A DNA stretch of 35,634 nucleotides, taken from assembly GCA_009783755.1 (NCBI GenBank), contig WRCW01000003.1, positions 1 through 35,634 on the forward strand. Reading direction: 5' to 3'. Both the position numbers and the translations under genes were made by a program. The stretch comes from Spirochaetaceae bacterium (lineage in GTDB: Bacteria > Spirochaetota > Spirochaetia > CADAEX01). Shown in pieces: positions 33,293-35,634 of this stretch (positions are counted from its first letter, which is position 1; every line of letters begins with the position of its first letter). The notes below the pieces were generated by a model, which saw only the letters and a list, made by a program, of their open reading frames with translations, was not told where the DNA came from and did no database searches.

Positions 33293-34389
33293 GTGACGGC
33301 GCATTGTCACAAGATGAAATTGATGCATTGATGAGCGGAAGTTCTACAGGTGGTTTTGGTTTTGATTCTGGTGCGTCAAGTAATGATGGTTTATCAGAAA
33401 ATGAAAAACAGTCATTTTTATCAATTGTAAATTCAATAATCGATACCCAATCAGCTACCCTTACAGGCATGATGGGAAAGACAGTTACTATATCCCCTCC
33501 ATCTATTGAAGTACTTCCTGGAGGGAATATATCTGCAGGATTTGATGGAAGTTATGTAAGAATACAGTCTTCGTTTACAGATGGTGTTCCTGGTTATCAT
33601 GCATATTTATTTACAGATGAAATTTCAAAGGTTATGGCAGGATTGCTTTCAGGTCTTGAAGAAGTAGAGCTTGATGAAGCTTCTCTTTCTGCTGTTAGTG
33701 AAGCTGTAAATACCATAAGCGGATCTGCAATGACAGTTTTTGGAGATAAAATAGGACAAACCATAATGTCTGAGCCTGCATCTGCGGAAGTTAAAGATAG
33801 CAGCGATTCTGATATACCTACAGGAGATTTGGTAAAGCTTAATTTCCCTATTACAATAGATGATAATCCTCCGGCTGTTTTTAATGAGCTATTTGATATT
33901 TCAGTTGTAAAGGAAATAACAGCAGCAGGTGGCGCTCCTAAAGAAGCACCAAGAATTCAACAATCAGCACCAAAAGCTTCCAGTCCCCAGGGCAGCGCAC
34001 AATCTGCAGACATGGGAATGGCTATGGGAATGGGTGCAGGGATAGGTGGCAATGCATCACCTCAGGGATATGTAAATATCCAAAATGTTCAATATCCATC
34101 TTTCCCATCTGCTATCTCATCTTCTGAGCAGGGTAATATAAGTCTTCTCATGGATGTTAACATGGAGATGACTGTAGAGCTTGGAAGAACAAAAAAGCCC
34201 ATACGCGAAATACTTAGTATGGGAGAAGGTACGATAATTGAGCTTGATAAACTGGCAGGAGAGCCTGTTGATATATTGGTAAACCATAAACTTATAGCAA
34301 ATGGTGAAGTTGTTGTAATAGATGAAAACTTTGGTGTGCGTGTAACCAAAATTGTTTCAAATCCAACAGGTGTGAATGATGTGACATAG
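33289..34389 (+). CDS. fliY: FliY-type switch protein (FliN with CheC-like domain)
   Basis: 366-aa switch protein with three parts: a CheY-P-binding peptide LSQDEIDALMSG (6-17), a CheC-like domain (about 35-215), and a C-terminal SpoA/FliN domain (LLMDVNMEMTVELGRTKKPI to the end). A Met/Gly/Ala-rich linker (DMGMAMGMGAGIGG) joins the last two. CheC-family sites follow [D/S]xxxExxN and a later Pro. The second site fits: Ser134, Glu138, Asn141, then Pro163. At the first site Asn48 and Pro70 are kept at the same spacing, but Glu is replaced by Ser45. So at most one phosphatase site seems intact. Treponema-like; Borrelia has a short FliN. Confidence 0.93.
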   Translation: MSDGALSQDEIDALMSGSSTGGFGFDSGASSNDGLSENEKQSFLSIVNSIIDTQSATLTGMMGKTVTISPPSIEVLPGGNISAGFDGSYVRIQSSFTDGVPGYHAYLFTDEISKVMAGLLSGLEEVELDEASLSAVSEAVNTISGSAMTVFGDKIGQTIMSEPASAEVKDSSDSDIPTGDLVKLNFPITIDDNPPAVFNELFDISVVKEITAAGGAPKEAPRIQQSAPKASSPQGSAQSADMGMAMGMGAGIGGNASPQGYVNIQNVQYPSFPSAISSSEQGNISLLMDVNMEMTVELGRTKKPIREILSMGEGTIIELDKLAGEPVDILVNHKLIANGEVVVIDENFGVRVTKIVSNPTGVNDVT

Positions 34390-34401
34390 AAAGTCATAAA
34401 T

Positions 34402-34410
34402 GGGGGGGGG
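34402..34410 (+). promoter_or_regulatory. Nine-G ribosome binding site touching the fliO start
   Basis: Nine consecutive Gs abut the ATG of fliO. No other Shine-Dalgarno is present. The tract is the longest homopolymeric G run in the window and is a candidate for slippage that changes fliO translation. Confidence 0.65.
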
Positions 34411-35115
34411 ATGACTTTAAAAAAATATCTATCTTTTATTCGCAGACATAGCGAGAGTCGAGGACAATCGCAGCTTGCATATGATCAATTGAAAAGGCGA
34501 AAAAGAAGCTTAACACTTTTTATTTTTCTCACATATATAATTATAGTGTCTCCATTATCTGCACAGCAGACAAATAATCAGAATCAAACTCAGATTACTG
34601 AAGAAACAGAGTTAATAATAGCAGATGAAAATACACCTGCTCTTCCTCAAGACGATAATCAGATAAAAAGAAATTTAAATGCTTTTTCATTCTGGGATTT
34701 TATAAGAATGATTTTGATTCTTGTTTTTGTAATAGCCTGTATTTATGGCCTTTTCTTTATTCTTAGAAAAGCAGGATCGCAGAAATTTAAAGAAGATGAT
34801 TTAATAAATATTATTTCAAGCAAGTCTATTGCAACAGGTAAAACAATGCACATTGTCGAAGTAGGTAACCAGATAATGGTTATCGGAGCTGCTGATAATG
34901 CTATTTCAACTCTATTTGAAATAACAGATAAAGATACTATTGATAATATCAGGCTTCATAAAGAAAAAGCAAAAAAACCATCTGAAGGCAACTTTCAGCA
35001 GTATTTATATAATATGATTTTCAAGGGAAAAGGAGAAAAAAAGAGTAAAAGTTTTAATGAAACCTTTGCTTTTGATTATTTAAAAAAACAGAGAGGTCGC
35101 ATTAAAAAAATGTAG
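34411..35115 (+). CDS. fliO: FliO (FliZ in spirochaete naming), flagellar export assembly protein
   Basis: 234-aa protein helping FliP assemble. A long basic N-terminus leads into a signal-like hydrophobic segment (SLTLFIFLTYIIIVSPLSAQ, about 33-52), a polar Gln/Asn stretch, then a membrane segment (FIRMILILVFVIACIYGLFF, about 99-118) and a cytoplasmic FliO domain (SKSIATGKTMHIVEVGNQIM). No other start is plausible nearby. Low conservation is usual, and the placement between fliY and fliP supports the call. Confidence 0.85.
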   Translation: MTLKKYLSFIRRHSESRGQSQLAYDQLKRRKRSLTLFIFLTYIIIVSPLSAQQTNNQNQTQITEETELIIADENTPALPQDDNQIKRNLNAFSFWDFIRMILILVFVIACIYGLFFILRKAGSQKFKEDDLINIISSKSIATGKTMHIVEVGNQIMVIGAADNAISTLFEITDKDTIDNIRLHKEKAKKPSEGNFQQYLYNMIFKGKGEKKSKSFNETFAFDYLKKQRGRIKKM

Positions 35116-35193
35116 TTTAAAATAAAATTGGGTAGCAACTTTATCAAATACTATTTTTAGGACAGAAAGCTAGAATTTCTTATAGGGGGGGGA
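35116..35193 (+). promoter_or_regulatory. fliO-fliP spacer with eight-G ribosome binding site
   Basis: Seventy-eight bases without a gene. Eight Gs (35185-35192) end one base before the fliP ATG and act as its only Shine-Dalgarno. A short AGAAA/TTTCT repeat lies just upstream. I see no convincing promoter. Confidence 0.5.
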
Positions 35194-35634
35194 ATGAAAA
35201 AAAGGTATTTTCTGCTTTTTTCACTATTATTAATAATCACATTTCAGGGATTTGCCCAGCAGAATCAACCGCTGCAAAGACAAAGAAGCACTGGGGATCC
35301 TTTGACTATTCCATTCGTAGATATAACTGTCAGACAGCCTGAAGGTAATCGTGAAGTTGCATTCTCCATTCAGCTTCTTATTCTCCTTTCCATCATAACA
35401 TTATCTCCCTCTATTATTTTATTAATGACCTCTTTTTTAAGAATAGCAATTGTTTTTGATTTTATAAAAAGGGCGTTATCTTTACAGCAGATTCCTCCTA
35501 ACCAGGTTATTCTTGGAATTGCGCTATTTTTAACGTTATTTATAATGTGGCCTACATTTAATACGATCTACAATAACTCATTTAAACCTTTTGCAGCCGG
35601 AGATATGTCAACAGAAGAGATGTTTAGAGAAGCA
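35194..35634 (+). CDS. fliP: FliP, flagellar export gate protein, 3' end cut by window edge
   Basis: Not in the ORF track because it runs off the right edge. The first 147 residues are visible. A cleavable signal peptide (MKKRYFLLFSLLLIITFQGF then AQQ) is followed by the first membrane helix IQLLILLSIITLSPSIILLM, TSFLRIAIVFDFIKRAL, and NQVILGIALFLTLFIMWPTF. These are the FliP signature, including the 'SFLR' and 'F.R..IV' blocks. FliP forms the core of the export pore with FliQ and FliR, whose genes are expected next. Confidence 0.95.
   Translation, partial: MKKRYFLLFSLLLIITFQGFAQQNQPLQRQRSTGDPLTIPFVDITVRQPEGNREVAFSIQLLILLSIITLSPSIILLMTSFLRIAIVFDFIKRALSLQQIPPNQVILGIALFLTLFIMWPTFNTIYNNSFKPFAAGDMSTEEMFREA

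Noticed and set aside
1-35634. tRNA, rRNA, CRISPR arrays, insertion sequences, toxin-antitoxin or defence genes
   Set aside because: None could be seen by reading both strands; apart from the gaps described, the window is filled by recognisable housekeeping and flagellar genes.

Overview
The window is AT-rich, tightly packed DNA from a spirochaete chromosome. From mraZ to the right edge (about 33 kb) every recognisable gene lies on the + strand. Many neighbours overlap by 1-8 bases or sit within 30 bases of each other. The spirochaete assignment rests on several points: the gene order (a division cluster, then dprA, topA, hslVU, then the long flgB flagellar operon); the spirochaete-type accessory flagellar genes flbB and flbD with motAB inside the operon; a long FliY-type fliN; and a hook protein with the lysine and cysteine known from spirochaetal lysinoalanine cross-linking. 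I cannot name the genus. The FliY-type switch protein and the topA/xer genes look more like Treponema/Spirochaeta relatives than Borrelia.

Layout. (1) 1-2194: the 3' part of a DUF4912-type protein cut by the window edge, then a GH57/DUF1957 glucan branching enzyme. (2) 2195-2685: a divergent regulatory stretch with one probable small minus-strand gene, three tandem inverted repeats, a good sigma70-type promoter and a probable MraZ operator. (3) 2686-11359: a reduced dcw cluster, mraZ-rsmH-ftsL-like-murF-mraY-ftsW-ftsQ-ftsA-ftsZ. It makes and regulates septal peptidoglycan precursors and the divisome. ftsI, murE, murD, murG, murC and ddl are not in it. (4) 11395-19056: xer-type recombinase, TPR lipoprotein, dprA, topA, second xer recombinase, hslV, hslU. 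This covers chromosome resolution and topology, DNA uptake or processing, and ATP-dependent proteolysis. (5) 19123-35634: the flagellar operon flgB-flgC-fliE-fliF-fliG-fliH-fliI-fliJ-flbB-fliK-flgD-flgE-flbD-motA-motB-fliL-fliM-fliY-fliO-fliP. It builds the basal body, export ATPase, hook, stator and switch in order; fliP is cut by the right edge.

The stretch dprA-topA-xer-hslV-hslU-flgB-flgC-fliE-fliF-fliG-fliH-fliI-fliJ-(ylxF/flbB)-fliK-flgD-flgE-flbD-fliL-fliM-fliY-fliO-fliP follows, from memory, nearly the same order as the Bacillus subtilis smf-topA-codV-clpQ-clpY-fla/che region. It looks like an ancient gene order rather than a new assembly.

I found no phage, transposon, CRISPR, toxin or defence system, no tRNA or rRNA, and no undescribed multi-gene system. 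The most interesting signals are small: G-tract ribosome binding sites (up to nine Gs touching the start codon) before flagellar genes; a 26-codon ORF coinciding with an 11-bp hairpin between fliG and fliH; a MraZ-box array on a 10-bp period overlapping the mraZ start; tandem palindromes upstream of it; a FliY whose first CheC-like site appears degenerate while the second is intact; and the hook cross-linking residues at positions 165 and 178.
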